Origin: an uncultured Campylobacter sp.
GTDB lineage: Bacteria; Campylobacterota; Campylobacteria; Campylobacterales; Campylobacteraceae
Assembly: GCF_938030145.1 (NCBI RefSeq)
Contig: NZ_CALHGM010000016.1
Location: forward strand, 1 to 9,837
Length of the DNA stretch: 9,837 nt
Reading direction: 5' to 3'
Part shown: positions 1 to 7,713 of the stretch, piece after piece
How the letters are laid out: each line of letters opens with the position of its first letter
Position numbering within the stretch: the stretch's first letter is position 1
Program-made: the position numbers and the translations under genes
Notes under the pieces: generated by a model
Seen by the model: the letters and a program-made list of their open reading frames with translations, nothing else
Told to the model about the DNA's origin: nothing
Databases searched by the model: none

Positions 1-1959
1 TTTAACCATTACTTCTCACTCCAAGAAGGATGGTGGGAAACCTATGCTTATTTAGTAAATAAAGGAGAAGTGATCAATAAAGATTTTTATCTAGCATGGA
101 CTCCATTATTTGTCTATATAAATGCCTTTTATCAAAAAATATTCGGAATAAATTTTTTTGCTTTTGCCTGCATCGGTGTGGTAGCCGCAATGATACAGGT
201 AATTTTATTATATTTGGTTTTGAGAGAATTTTTTTCTGGGGTAAGCAGCGCTGTAGCAGCAATTTTTGCGAGCTTGCTATGGATCGTTGGTGGGTCGTAT
301 ATTGCCAAAGACTATCATACCTACGTTTTCATCATAGAATTTTCTACTTTATTATTTCTAGTAAAATCCATAAAGAATGAGAATTCTAAAAAAGGTACCA
401 TATATCAAATACTTGGAATTTTATTTTTAGTCCTACTTTTTTTCATAAAACAAAATGTGGGATTGGTTCTTTTTGCTAGTCTTTTTGTATCTTATGCTTT
501 TATATCCAGTAGCGTAAAAGATTATTTTAAAAGAATAGGATTTTTACTGCTCTTTACTGCTATATTCTTTGCATCTATAAATTTCATAATGCCTTTTGAT
601 CCTTCATCAATAACAGATAATGATTCAAAAGGAAGTCTATGGACGATAGCGACGAGGTTTATTTTTGAGCCATTATTATTTAAGAATTTAATTGTGGCAT
701 TTACTATATTTATTTTTATACTAGTATTAAAAAGATACTTTGATTGTATTTGTTGTATATATGATAAAACTATGATGAAAATAATGCATGATGTTGCTAG
801 TCCTATAAGATTCGCAATGGTGGGTGCAATTTTTATAGTGCTTGGATATTTTATAATTCATTTTACTAGCAAGCATATCTATATCGGCTTTTCTATATCT
901 ATAATACTATTTATAATTACCATGGTATTTATTATTAAAAATGCTAAAATTTATAAATCTAAAGAATATAAATTTATGGTGCTAGCCATTACGGCCATAG
1001 TATATAGTGGTACCTTAACTTCGTATGCACTAGACATGAATACTATATTGCTTTGCCTGAGCTTTGCCTTTGCATATATATTAAATCAAAATTTAAGAAA
1101 TTTTGTAAGGGCGATATTTTTATTCTGGATGCTTTTTATAATGACTTTAATATTTTATAGTAAGCTATTAAATCCATATAATTGGTTAGAGAATTATCAA
1201 CCAAGTATATTTCGGGCAGATAGTGAGGCTTCTTATCCACAATTAAAGGGTATAAAAATGGATAAGAAAATTTCTGAAATTTTAGATTTTTTTCATGAAT
1301 ATGTCGGTAAAAAATCCAAGTCTGATAAAGATTTTTATTTTTTTAACTTTCCTATAATGTATCTATTAAACAATAAAATTCCACCATATAAATTGATGAC
1401 GCAGTGGTTTGATGTAGTGCCTACAAAGCTGGCAAATAAAGAATACGAAGATTTTATAAATAATCCGAGCGATAACGTGGTATTGTATCAATATTCTGCT
1501 TCGGCATTTGAGGTTCACAAGAGATTTTTACAAAAAGATCATTTTATGCAAGAAGAATTTCATAAAACTATGAATGAGTGGGTTAAAGAGGGTAAATATA
1601 AATTTATTAGATCTTTTGTAGTACCTAGCTATTTAGGATACGCTCCAAAGTACCAAAATGGAGCTATCAAAATGGAAGTAATAATACAAAATAGTGCTTT
1701 GATTGGTGAAAATTATAAAAAATTAAAAATTTGGCTTGATGCGAATGGAATAATTTTAGAGAAAGCAAAACGAGATGGTGCAAATATATATAACGGTGAT
1801 GATTTGAACGATGTATCGCAAAGTATAAGTATCGGAGATGTTATTGTTATTGAGGGGCAAATAAAGTATGTTTTTGCCATCTTTCCTCAAATAGGTGTCA
1901 TGCCAATTGATAGATCCGGGAGACTAAATTCGATAAATATATATGAAAGGGTCAAATAG
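1..1959 (+). CDS. GT-C-like polytopic membrane glycosyltransferase, 5'-partial
   Basis: The frame is open from the first base of the window, so the gene begins upstream; 652 residues and a TAG stop are visible. The GTG at 70 is probably not the start: the AAAGGAG before it sits too close, and the residues upstream of it look like family sequence. The visible N-terminus (HYFSLQEGWWETYAYLVNKG, then KDFYLAWTPLFVYINAFY) resembles the first periplasmic loop of GT39/ArnT-like GT-C enzymes, with an acidic residue after TM1 and a D-F-x-x-x-x-x-P-L motif. About ten hydrophobic segments follow up to roughly residue 400, then a soluble C-terminal domain of about 250 residues. GT-C enzymes transfer sugars from polyprenyl-phosphate donors at the periplasmic face; donor and acceptor cannot be read from sequence. 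The missing N-terminus is probably only the first helix. The gene is very AT-rich. The next gene starts on the G of its stop codon. The GT-C assignment rests on topology and loop motifs, so another membrane glycan protein remains possible. Confidence 0.7.
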   Translation, partial: FNHYFSLQEGWWETYAYLVNKGEVINKDFYLAWTPLFVYINAFYQKIFGINFFAFACIGVVAAMIQVILLYLVLREFFSGVSSAVAAIFASLLWIVGGSYIAKDYHTYVFIIEFSTLLFLVKSIKNENSKKGTIYQILGILFLVLLFFIKQNVGLVLFASLFVSYAFISSSVKDYFKRIGFLLLFTAIFFASINFIMPFDPSSITDNDSKGSLWTIATRFIFEPLLFKNLIVAFTIFIFILVLKRYFDCICCIYDKTMMKIMHDVASPIRFAMVGAIFIVLGYFIIHFTSKHIYIGFSISIILFIITMVFIIKNAKIYKSKEYKFMVLAITAIVYSGTLTSYALDMNTILLCLSFAFAYILNQNLRNFVRAIFLFWMLFIMTLIFYSKLLNPYNWLENYQPSIFRADSEASYPQLKGIKMDKKISEILDFFHEYVGKKSKSDKDFYFFNFPIMYLLNNKIPPYKLMTQWFDVVPTKLANKEYEDFINNPSDNVVLYQYSASAFEVHKRFLQKDHFMQEEFHKTMNEWVKEGKYKFIRSFVVPSYLGYAPKYQNGAIKMEVIIQNSALIGENYKKLKIWLDANGIILEKAKRDGANIYNGDDLNDVSQSISIGDVIVIEGQIKYVFAIFPQIGVMPIDRSGRLNSINIYERVK

Positions 1960-2207
1960 TGAAGAGAATTACTTTGATAAAAATATTCGTCTATTATATT
2001 TTAATAAATGCTCTAATTTATTTATTTCTCTTTCCGGCAGAGAAATTTAGTAGCCATAAGTATGCTTATAACGACTATGGTTTATCGTTTTTATCAAAAA
2101 GTAATAATGTTTTATTTTTTTATCTATTTTATATATTTATTACATCGACAGTATTTACTATTCTGCTTTGGTTCATAAGATATAAATCTGGAGGAAGTGA
2201 TGAATAA
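1959..2207 (+). CDS. Small two-helix membrane protein, function unknown
   Basis: This 82-residue protein starts with GTG, sharing one base with the TAG of the preceding gene. An AAAGGG Shine-Dalgarno at 1946-1951 sits 7 nt upstream, which supports the start. Two hydrophobic segments are visible at about residues 5-26 and 49-74. The basic N-terminus (MKRITLIK) and basic RYK after the second helix suggest both ends are cytoplasmic, with a loop of about 20 residues outside. I recognise no family motif. It is shorter than GtrA-type flippase subunits and has only two helices, so I do not assign it there. Its position between two large GT-C-like proteins, with overlaps on both sides, suggests it is co-translated with them. 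It may be an accessory or stabilising subunit, but that is inference. The overlaps, SD and absence of stops make it a convincing gene despite its size. Confidence 0.7.
   Translation: MKRITLIKIFVYYILINALIYLFLFPAEKFSSHKYAYNDYGLSFLSKSNNVLFFYLFYIFITSTVFTILLWFIRYKSGGSDE
2190..2194 (+). promoter_or_regulatory. Ribosome binding site that decides the start of the second GT-C-like gene
   Basis: GGAGG lies 5 nt before the ATG at 2200 but only 2 nt before the GTG at 2197. This favours ATG 2200 as the start and removes one residue from the longer reading. The site lies inside the end of the preceding 82-codon gene. Confidence 0.7.
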
Positions 2208-4242
2208 TGTTATAAAATATTTAATCAATTCATTTGTTGTATTATTAGTTGTAGCACAAGCTATATTTTTTGCATATGGAATTTTTACAGATTTTAAACT
2301 AATTAATGAATTTAAAAATATAGACGAAGAGACACTAGTGAGTGATAAATTTGTTAAAAATAGTGAATATATAAAACAGAATTTAATCTTTGAACCTCTA
2401 AAATCATCTATGTATCAGTATAATTCTTATAATGATATAGTTTCAAAATGTAAATCCATATCTAGCGGTTGTAAATATAGTGTAATTCATGGCGATGCTC
2501 ATAATTCGCAATTTGCTACTCTATATAATAGAGATTATAATATAACTATGTTTGACGCCATAATAAATCCTAGCAGTAATAGTTCTGTCAATGCTATAGT
2601 TAATACTTTGATGAATTATAACGATACAGTAAAAGACCAAGATACTGGCGCTTGGGATGCGTATCCTTTATTTTGGGCAGACTCTCTGGACAAGCTGCAG
2701 GAAAAAGTTAATTTTATCGCAGATAATCTTTATGAACAGCAGACACAACTTATAAATCGTTATTTTTGGCATGAAGCCCCCTTTATGTTGAATGCCGTAA
2801 ATGAGCTGGACCTGGGCCGAAATAAATCTGAGATTTTTTCTCAGTATGGATTTTTGAGTGCCTACACGGTAAAATTTATTATGCAAAGCTTGGGAGGCAT
2901 AAACGTAGAGAATTTTGACAAGGCAAAGAATATAGTTAATTTAACATATTATATTATTTCTATAGCATTTATAATTTTATTTATGAAAAATTATTTTATT
3001 AGATTTATTTTTATAATCCTCTTTAGCATATATTTTTTTAGCATAGGGTTTCACTCTTATCATTTTGCTCCAACGCATGTCTATATTAGGCATTTCTTTG
3101 ATCTTTTAATAGTATTAATGCTTTTTTACTCTATGAAATTTAAAGAATCAAGAACGTGTTACATAGCTATAGTTTTTACATCGGGGATTTTATCTATACT
3201 TTTAGTAAAGGATTTTGGACTATTCCTATTTTTATCTATAGTTGGTACTTTTATAATAAAATATGTATTAGAATTTATCGAGCGCAGAAGGGTTGATCTA
3301 AAAGAACTTTGGATCTTTATAATTTTTATATTCTTTAGCATAATTGCTTGTATAAAATATCCACTCATGGATAATCCATCTACGAAATACTTTTTAGACG
3401 GCTTTTATTCTCTCCCTATCAGTATGCCAATTTACATGCTATTATTATTTGCTATATCTCTGCTTTGGCTCGGGCTTATATGGTTTTATGTAGAGCTAAA
3501 GAGATCGAATTTTCTTTTAAGTTATATATTTTTACTTTTCTATACTGAATTTTTATGTGTTCTTTTTGTATGGAAGGGAAATTTTGATAATATAAATTTT
3601 GCTATTATTGCACTACCCATGCTGATATTGTTTCATTTCATAGTTAAAAGAATTAGAAATATTTTATATATCATAATAGCGCCTATACTTATATTTGCTT
3701 ATGCCAAATACTGCTATGAATATATATCCCAAATGGCACTATATGAAAATACTTTTGCTACACACAGAAATTATAAATGGGATCATGAAAGAGCAGGTGG
3801 TATTATTACTACCTATTCATTTGAGCGCTTTGACGATGCTTTAAGACTTATAAACAAGTACTCTAAAAATTCAAATGAGTTATATATGATATCCAAATAT
3901 GACAATATGTTGCAATTCTTTAGTAAAAAATATAGTGGGTTAAAGTATTTTGAACTAAAATCCTTTATAGTAACTGACGATGAATACAACGAAGTTTTAG
4001 ATCTCATAAATTCCAAAGCCGATATTTTATACGTCGATACCGATATTTTGAATGTATATTATAAAGAGCTAAAAGAAAGACGTTTTTTCGATGTTTATAA
4101 TAATCAATGGCTACCAAACGATGTTATGCGGCGAATTATACAACTAAAAATATTATTGAGTCTTTTTGATGATGTTCGCGATAAGTATGAATTGATAGAG
4201 CACGGGAAACTAATAGATGTGTACAAAAAGAAAAAAGAATAA
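2200..4242 (+). CDS. Large polytopic GT-C-like membrane protein with extended periplasmic insertion
   Basis: The protein has 680 residues from ATG 2200, which has a good SD and overlaps the previous gene by 8 nt. One helix lies at about residues 6-30, followed by a hydrophilic, probably periplasmic stretch of over 200 residues. About ten helices fall between about 248 and 505, then a soluble C-terminal domain of about 170 residues. The end of the periplasmic stretch holds HEAPFMLNAVNEL (191-203) and FSQYGFLSAY (213-222). These look like the first-loop acidic motif and the D/QYGPL motif of GT-C glycosyltransferases. If so, about 160 residues are inserted between TM1 and that loop, including VIHGDAHNSQ (95-104), which I do not recognise. 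The gene is the most AT-rich here: 5 G/C in the 60 bases 2941-3000. A glycan polymerase or other polytopic envelope protein is the alternative. The family call is tentative; the coding call is firm. Confidence 0.6.
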   Translation: MNNVIKYLINSFVVLLVVAQAIFFAYGIFTDFKLINEFKNIDEETLVSDKFVKNSEYIKQNLIFEPLKSSMYQYNSYNDIVSKCKSISSGCKYSVIHGDAHNSQFATLYNRDYNITMFDAIINPSSNSSVNAIVNTLMNYNDTVKDQDTGAWDAYPLFWADSLDKLQEKVNFIADNLYEQQTQLINRYFWHEAPFMLNAVNELDLGRNKSEIFSQYGFLSAYTVKFIMQSLGGINVENFDKAKNIVNLTYYIISIAFIILFMKNYFIRFIFIILFSIYFFSIGFHSYHFAPTHVYIRHFFDLLIVLMLFYSMKFKESRTCYIAIVFTSGILSILLVKDFGLFLFLSIVGTFIIKYVLEFIERRRVDLKELWIFIIFIFFSIIACIKYPLMDNPSTKYFLDGFYSLPISMPIYMLLLFAISLLWLGLIWFYVELKRSNFLLSYIFLLFYTEFLCVLFVWKGNFDNINFAIIALPMLILFHFIVKRIRNILYIIIAPILIFAYAKYCYEYISQMALYENTFATHRNYKWDHERAGGIITTYSFERFDDALRLINKYSKNSNELYMISKYDNMLQFFSKKYSGLKYFELKSFIVTDDEYNEVLDLINSKADILYVDTDILNVYYKELKERRFFDVYNNQWLPNDVMRRIIQLKILLSLFDDVRDKYELIEHGKLIDVYKKKKE

Positions 4243-4284
4243 TTTTAATATTACTATATAGACTTTGGGCAAAAACTAATATTT

Positions 4285-4291
4285 AGGGGAG
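4285..4291 (+). promoter_or_regulatory. Ribosome binding site of wecB
   Basis: AGGGGAG lies 3 nt before the ATG at 4295, a close but strong match to the anti-SD. It lies in the 52-nt gap at 4243-4294, the only non-overlapping gene junction in the window. I see no convincing intrinsic terminator or promoter in that gap. Confidence 0.6.
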
Positions 4292-4294
4292 TTT

Positions 4295-5431
4295 ATGACG
4301 AAAAGAAAAATTTTAATAGTATTTGGGACGCGCCCGGAGGCCATTAAGATGGCTCTGTTGATAAAGGAATTTCAAAAGCATGCGGAATTTGAAGTGAAGG
4401 TTTGCGTTACGGCGCAGCACAGACAGATGCTTGATCAGGTGCTTGAATTTTTTGAGATCAAGCCGGATTTTGATCTAAATTTAATGAAGCAGGGGCAGGA
4501 TCTGTACGATATTACGTCAGGCGTTTTGCTTGGTATGCGCGATGTATTTAGCGAATATACCCCGGACATCGTGTTTGTGCATGGAGATACTACTACTACT
4601 TATGCCGTTTCTTTAGCGGCGTATTATCAAAAGATCGACGTGGTACATGTCGAAGCTGGACTTAGGACGCATAATATCTATTCACCGTTTCCTGAAGAGA
4701 TAAATAGGCAGATGACGGGGCTCATCGCTAAATATCACTTCGCGCCGACTGCCGACGCAAGAGATAATCTATTAAAAGAAGGCAAAGATTCAAAAAATAT
4801 AATCGTTAGCGGCAACACTGTCATAGACGCGCTTTTGTGGACGATAGACAAAATCGAAAACAACGAGCTGCTAAAAAATAAAATTTTATCCTTTATAAAT
4901 TCCAAATATAAGCTTAGTGATAGAAAATTTATTCTCGTTACAGGACACAGACGAGAGAATTTCGGAGAAGGCTTTGTTAATATTTGTGAGGCTTTACGTG
5001 AAATAGCGCTAAAAAATGAAAATATCGACATCGTTTACCCCGTGCATCTAAATCCAAATGTAAGAAAGCCTGTGGGAGAAATTTTATCGGGCATTTCGAA
5101 TATATTTTTAATTGATCCGCTAGAGTATGATAGTTTCGTCTATCTTATGAGCAAGTCATATATGATAGTAACAGATAGTGGCGGCATCCAAGAGGAGGCG
5201 CCGAGCCTTTGCAAGCCCGTTTTAGTTATCAGAGAAACTACCGAAAGACCTGAAGGGATAAGAGCGGGATGCGTTAAGCTTATCGGCACCAAGCGCAAAA
5301 ATATAATAAAAGAGGTGCAAAGATTATTAAATTTAAAAGATGAATATGATAAAATGAGCAAAAGTGTAAGTCCGTATGGCGACGGTAAAGCTTGTAAAAA
5401 AATACTGGAATTTTTAAAAGGAATATTGTGA
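4295..5431 (+). CDS. wecB: UDP-N-acetylglucosamine 2-epimerase, non-hydrolysing
   Basis: WecB interconverts UDP-GlcNAc and UDP-ManNAc in the cytoplasm, supplying the ManNAc branch of envelope glycan synthesis. The 378-residue length is normal for the family. Signature motifs appear in order: FGTRPEAIKMA near the N-terminus (K18), HGDTTTT (Asp98), HVEAGLRT (Glu120), PFPEEINR (Glu134), TGHRRENFGEG (His218), and TDSGGIQEEAPSLCKPVL (293-310) followed by RETTERPEG. Asp98, Glu120, Glu134 and His218 match the catalytic or near-catalytic residues known in E. coli WecB (D95, E117, E131, H213). Nothing is missing, so the enzyme should be active. The stop overlaps the GTG of wecC by 4 nt, so the two products are probably made together and form a two-step route to UDP-ManNAcA. 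Base composition changes sharply here relative to the upstream membrane genes (28 G/C in the 60 bases 4321-4380). Confidence 0.95.
   Translation: MTKRKILIVFGTRPEAIKMALLIKEFQKHAEFEVKVCVTAQHRQMLDQVLEFFEIKPDFDLNLMKQGQDLYDITSGVLLGMRDVFSEYTPDIVFVHGDTTTTYAVSLAAYYQKIDVVHVEAGLRTHNIYSPFPEEINRQMTGLIAKYHFAPTADARDNLLKEGKDSKNIIVSGNTVIDALLWTIDKIENNELLKNKILSFINSKYKLSDRKFILVTGHRRENFGEGFVNICEALREIALKNENIDIVYPVHLNPNVRKPVGEILSGISNIFLIDPLEYDSFVYLMSKSYMIVTDSGGIQEEAPSLCKPVLVIRETTERPEGIRAGCVKLIGTKRKNIIKEVQRLLNLKDEYDKMSKSVSPYGDGKACKKILEFLKGIL
5418..5422 (+). promoter_or_regulatory. Ribosome binding site supporting the GTG start of wecC
   Basis: AAGGA lies 5 nt upstream of the GTG at 5428, inside the last codons of wecB. 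It supports the GTG start and the 4-nt GTGA overlap. Confidence 0.6.
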
Positions 5432-6618
5432 AAAAAGTTTGCATCTTAGGTCTTGGATATATAGGGCTGCCTACGGCGGCGCTTTTGGCAAATAGGGGCT
5501 ATAAAATCCATGGCGTTGATGTGGTGCTGAGCGTCGTAGATACGATCAATGAGGGTAAAATTCATATCGTCGAGCCGGAACTTGACGTATTTGTTAAAAA
5601 AGCAGTGCAGAGCGGAAATTTAAAAGCAGATGTTGAGCCTGATTTCGCAGACGTTTTTATCATAGCTGTTCCGACGCCGTTTCGAGACGGATACATTCCA
5701 AATATCGACTACGTTATAAGTGCGGCAAAATCTATAATACCATACGTAAAAGACGATAATATGGTCGTTTTAGAATCCACTTCACCAGTAGGTACTACCG
5801 AAAAGATAGGCGAAATTTTAAAAAATGGCGGTGTTGATATTTCTAAAATTTATATCGCTCATTGCCCGGAGAGAGTTTTGCCAGGTAAAATTTTAAAAGA
5901 GCTTACGCAAAACGATAGAATCGTGGGCGGAACTACAAAGATTGCTACTAAAAAGATATCAGAATTTTATAGGGAATTCGTAGAGGGCAAGGTTTTACAG
6001 ACCGATGCGAAAACCGCAGAGATGTCAAAGCTTACAGAGAATTCTTTCCGCGACGTAAACATAGCCTTTGCAAACGAGCTTAGCATTTTGTGCGATAAAT
6101 TCGGCATTAACGTCTGGGAGCTCATCTCGCTAGCAAACCGCCATCCGCGAGTTAATATTTTAAGCCCGGGCTGCGGCGTAGGCGGGCACTGTATAGCGGT
6201 CGATCCGTGGTTTATAGTGCATGCGGGCGGCTACGAAGCGAGGCTGATCAAATCCGCAAGAGAGGTCAATAACCACAAAGCCGAGTGGAGCATAGAAAAG
6301 ATCAAAAACGCCGCTTTGAAATTTGAGTTGCAAAACGGCAGAAAGCCCAAAGTCGCGTGCATGGGGCTTGCTTTTAAACCCGACATCGACGATTTGAGAG
6401 AGTCGCCTGCGCTAAATATAACCAGGCGCCTGATCGCAGACGGTATTGATGTAATCGCCGTAGAGCCTAACATCAAGGCTCATAAGGATTTTGAGATAGC
6501 GGATTATAAAAAGGCTATCGAAATTTCGGACATTATCGTATTTTTGGTCGGACATAAGGAATTTAAAGGGCTAAAAATAGAAAAAGAAGTTTTGGATTTT
6601 TGCGGAATTTGTAAATGA
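5428..6618 (+). CDS. wecC: UDP-N-acetyl-D-mannosamine dehydrogenase
   Basis: This enzyme oxidises UDP-ManNAc to UDP-ManNAcA with two NAD+, working directly after WecB. The protein has 396 residues. An N-terminal Rossmann domain carries GLGYIGLPTA (8-17) with Asp31 as the likely NAD ribose ligand, then VPTPF (81-85), ESTSPVGTTE (116-125) and HCPERVLPG (145-153). The central helix carries MSKLTENSFRDVN (199-211), with Lys201 and Asn205 at family active-site positions. GCGVGGHCIAVDPWF (248-262) holds the catalytic Cys255. The C-terminal UDP-binding domain begins near MGLAFKPDIDDLRESP (312-327). All key residues are present. HCIAVDPWF and the WecB partner favour ManNAc dehydrogenase over UDP-Glc dehydrogenase or a UDP-GlcNAc dehydrogenase of WbpA type, which would not need the epimerase. 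It overlaps wecB by GTGA and the following acyltransferase by ATGA. Confidence 0.9.
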   Translation: MKKVCILGLGYIGLPTAALLANRGYKIHGVDVVLSVVDTINEGKIHIVEPELDVFVKKAVQSGNLKADVEPDFADVFIIAVPTPFRDGYIPNIDYVISAAKSIIPYVKDDNMVVLESTSPVGTTEKIGEILKNGGVDISKIYIAHCPERVLPGKILKELTQNDRIVGGTTKIATKKISEFYREFVEGKVLQTDAKTAEMSKLTENSFRDVNIAFANELSILCDKFGINVWELISLANRHPRVNILSPGCGVGGHCIAVDPWFIVHAGGYEARLIKSAREVNNHKAEWSIEKIKNAALKFELQNGRKPKVACMGLAFKPDIDDLRESPALNITRRLIADGIDVIAVEPNIKAHKDFEIADYKKAIEISDIIVFLVGHKEFKGLKIEKEVLDFCGICK

Positions 6619-7713
6619 GTTTTCAAAAAGTAATAGATAGAGATAACCATCTGAATTTTTTTAGATTACTTTTTGCTTTACAAGTGGTATATATGCACTC
6701 AACCGAGTGGCTAAAAATACCGCTCTTGTGGGGGGGGGCACGTGGATAAATTCCTTAGGCTATTTCCCGGCGTTCCATTGTTTTTTCTGGTTTCAGGATT
6801 TTTAATTACCGATAGTTATTTAAATAGCGGAAATTTAAAAGAGTATTTTATAAAAAGAGCGCTTAGGATATACCCGGCTCTATTCGTAAATATTTTAGTA
6901 CTTGAGCTAGCTATGTACGTGGGCAAAAATTTTAATGATATTTCGGTATTAAAATACGTGGAATACTTCGTGCTGTATGTCATTACCGCCGCTTCAGGTA
7001 TAGCGGGCTTTATAATCGGTATAAAAAACGATGCTTTATATAATTACGACGGCTTTTTTAGCTCCTATCCAAGCGGCGTTTTATGGACGCTTAGCGTCGA
7101 GTTATCGTTTTATATCCTCCTTCCGTTTATTTTGTGTATTAAAAAAGCAATCATAAGAAATTTATTGTTGGTTTTCCTATTTTTTACATCAATGATAATT
7201 CCAGCAATCGCCGATGAAAATTTTTACTCCGCTTCAAATTTAAATAAGCTTCTTGAGCTGATATGTTTGCCGTTTTTGTGGATATTTATCATCGGCATGG
7301 TCATGAGGCTTTATTGGCTGGATATAAAAAAATATCTCGTAGGCTACGGCTTATATTATATTGCGCTCTATTTGATATTTTGTTTTGCGGCTATGGAGTT
7401 TGGAAGCGGGCTTGGAGATTATAAGAGAGGCTTGGAAATTTCTACTGTATTTCAAATTGTCCTTTTGGCGCTAGTGATCTTTAGCATGGCTTTTTCCTAC
7501 ACAAATTTAAAGATAGCTAGAAGCACCGATCTCTCTTATAGTACATATCTTTATCATATGCTGATAGTTCAAATTTTAATTAGTCTGGGCTTTAGCGGCT
7601 CTCTATGGTTATATCTCATAGTGGTAGCAGCAACGCTCGCGATAGCTTGCATTTCTTGGAATTTTATAGAAAAGCCGGCATTGAAGTTAAAACAAATAAA
7701 GGTTGTAAAATGA
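6615..7713 (+). CDS. Phase-variable family 3 acyltransferase (AT3), frame OFF at G9
   Basis: AT3 proteins acylate sugars, often by O-acetylation, across the membrane. The true start is the ATG at 6615, in an ATGA overlap with wecC. Translation runs 44 codons and stops at TAA 6747-6749, because a G9 run (6730-6738) shifts the frame. The rest of the protein lies in another frame, from the tract to the TGA at 7711-7713. Removing one G (or adding two) joins them into one 365-residue protein, a normal AT3 length. The first part carries R17 and H28, spaced exactly as the R-X10-H motif essential in AT3 enzymes. Just past the tract come FPGVPLFFLVSGFLIT and about nine more hydrophobic segments; LSYSTYLYH is the conserved C-terminal motif. 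The GTG at 6742 would give 323 residues without R-X10-H, so it is not the functional start. Likely acceptor: the ManNAcA-containing glycan (inference). It is somewhat more AT-rich than wecBC. Confidence 0.85.
6730..6738 (+). repeat. Poly-G tract (G9), phase-variation contingency tract
   Basis: Nine consecutive G residues lie in codons 39-42 of the acyltransferase. Poly-G tracts of this size are the usual slipped-strand switch in Campylobacter. Reading both flanks predicts ON at G8 and G11, and OFF at G9 (this sequence) and G10. Confidence 0.9.
7698..7702 (+). promoter_or_regulatory. Ribosome binding site of the fused oxidoreductase
   Basis: AAAGG lies 7 nt before the ATG at 7710, inside the acyltransferase. 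The fused oxidoreductase therefore has its own moderate initiation signal and need not depend wholly on coupling to the phase-variable gene before it. Confidence 0.5.

Noticed and set aside
70..72. GTG preceded by AAAGGAG as the start of the first gene
   Set aside because: The frame is open to base 1, the SD-like run nearly touches the GTG, and the residues upstream (QEGWWETYAY) look like conserved GT-C loop sequence. The true start must be outside the window.
153..443. Several T7 runs in the first gene as phase-variation tracts
   Set aside because: Short T-runs are expected in such AT-rich Phe/Leu/Ile-rich coding sequence, the frame is intact, and switching in this group of bacteria mainly uses G/C tracts.
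4251..4294. Possible promoter before wecB (TATATA at 4255-4260)
   Set aside because: The area is so AT-rich that a TATATA match means little, and there is no clear extended -10 or -35. An internal promoter is possible but not supported.
4200..4294. Intrinsic terminator between the membrane-protein block and wecB
   Set aside because: I saw no GC-rich inverted repeat followed by a T-run, only scattered AT-rich sequence.
6742..7713. A 323-residue acyltransferase starting at GTG 6742
   Set aside because: It lacks the R-X10-H active-site motif and first helix, which are found just upstream in another frame separated by the G9 tract. It is the downstream part of a frameshifted, longer gene.
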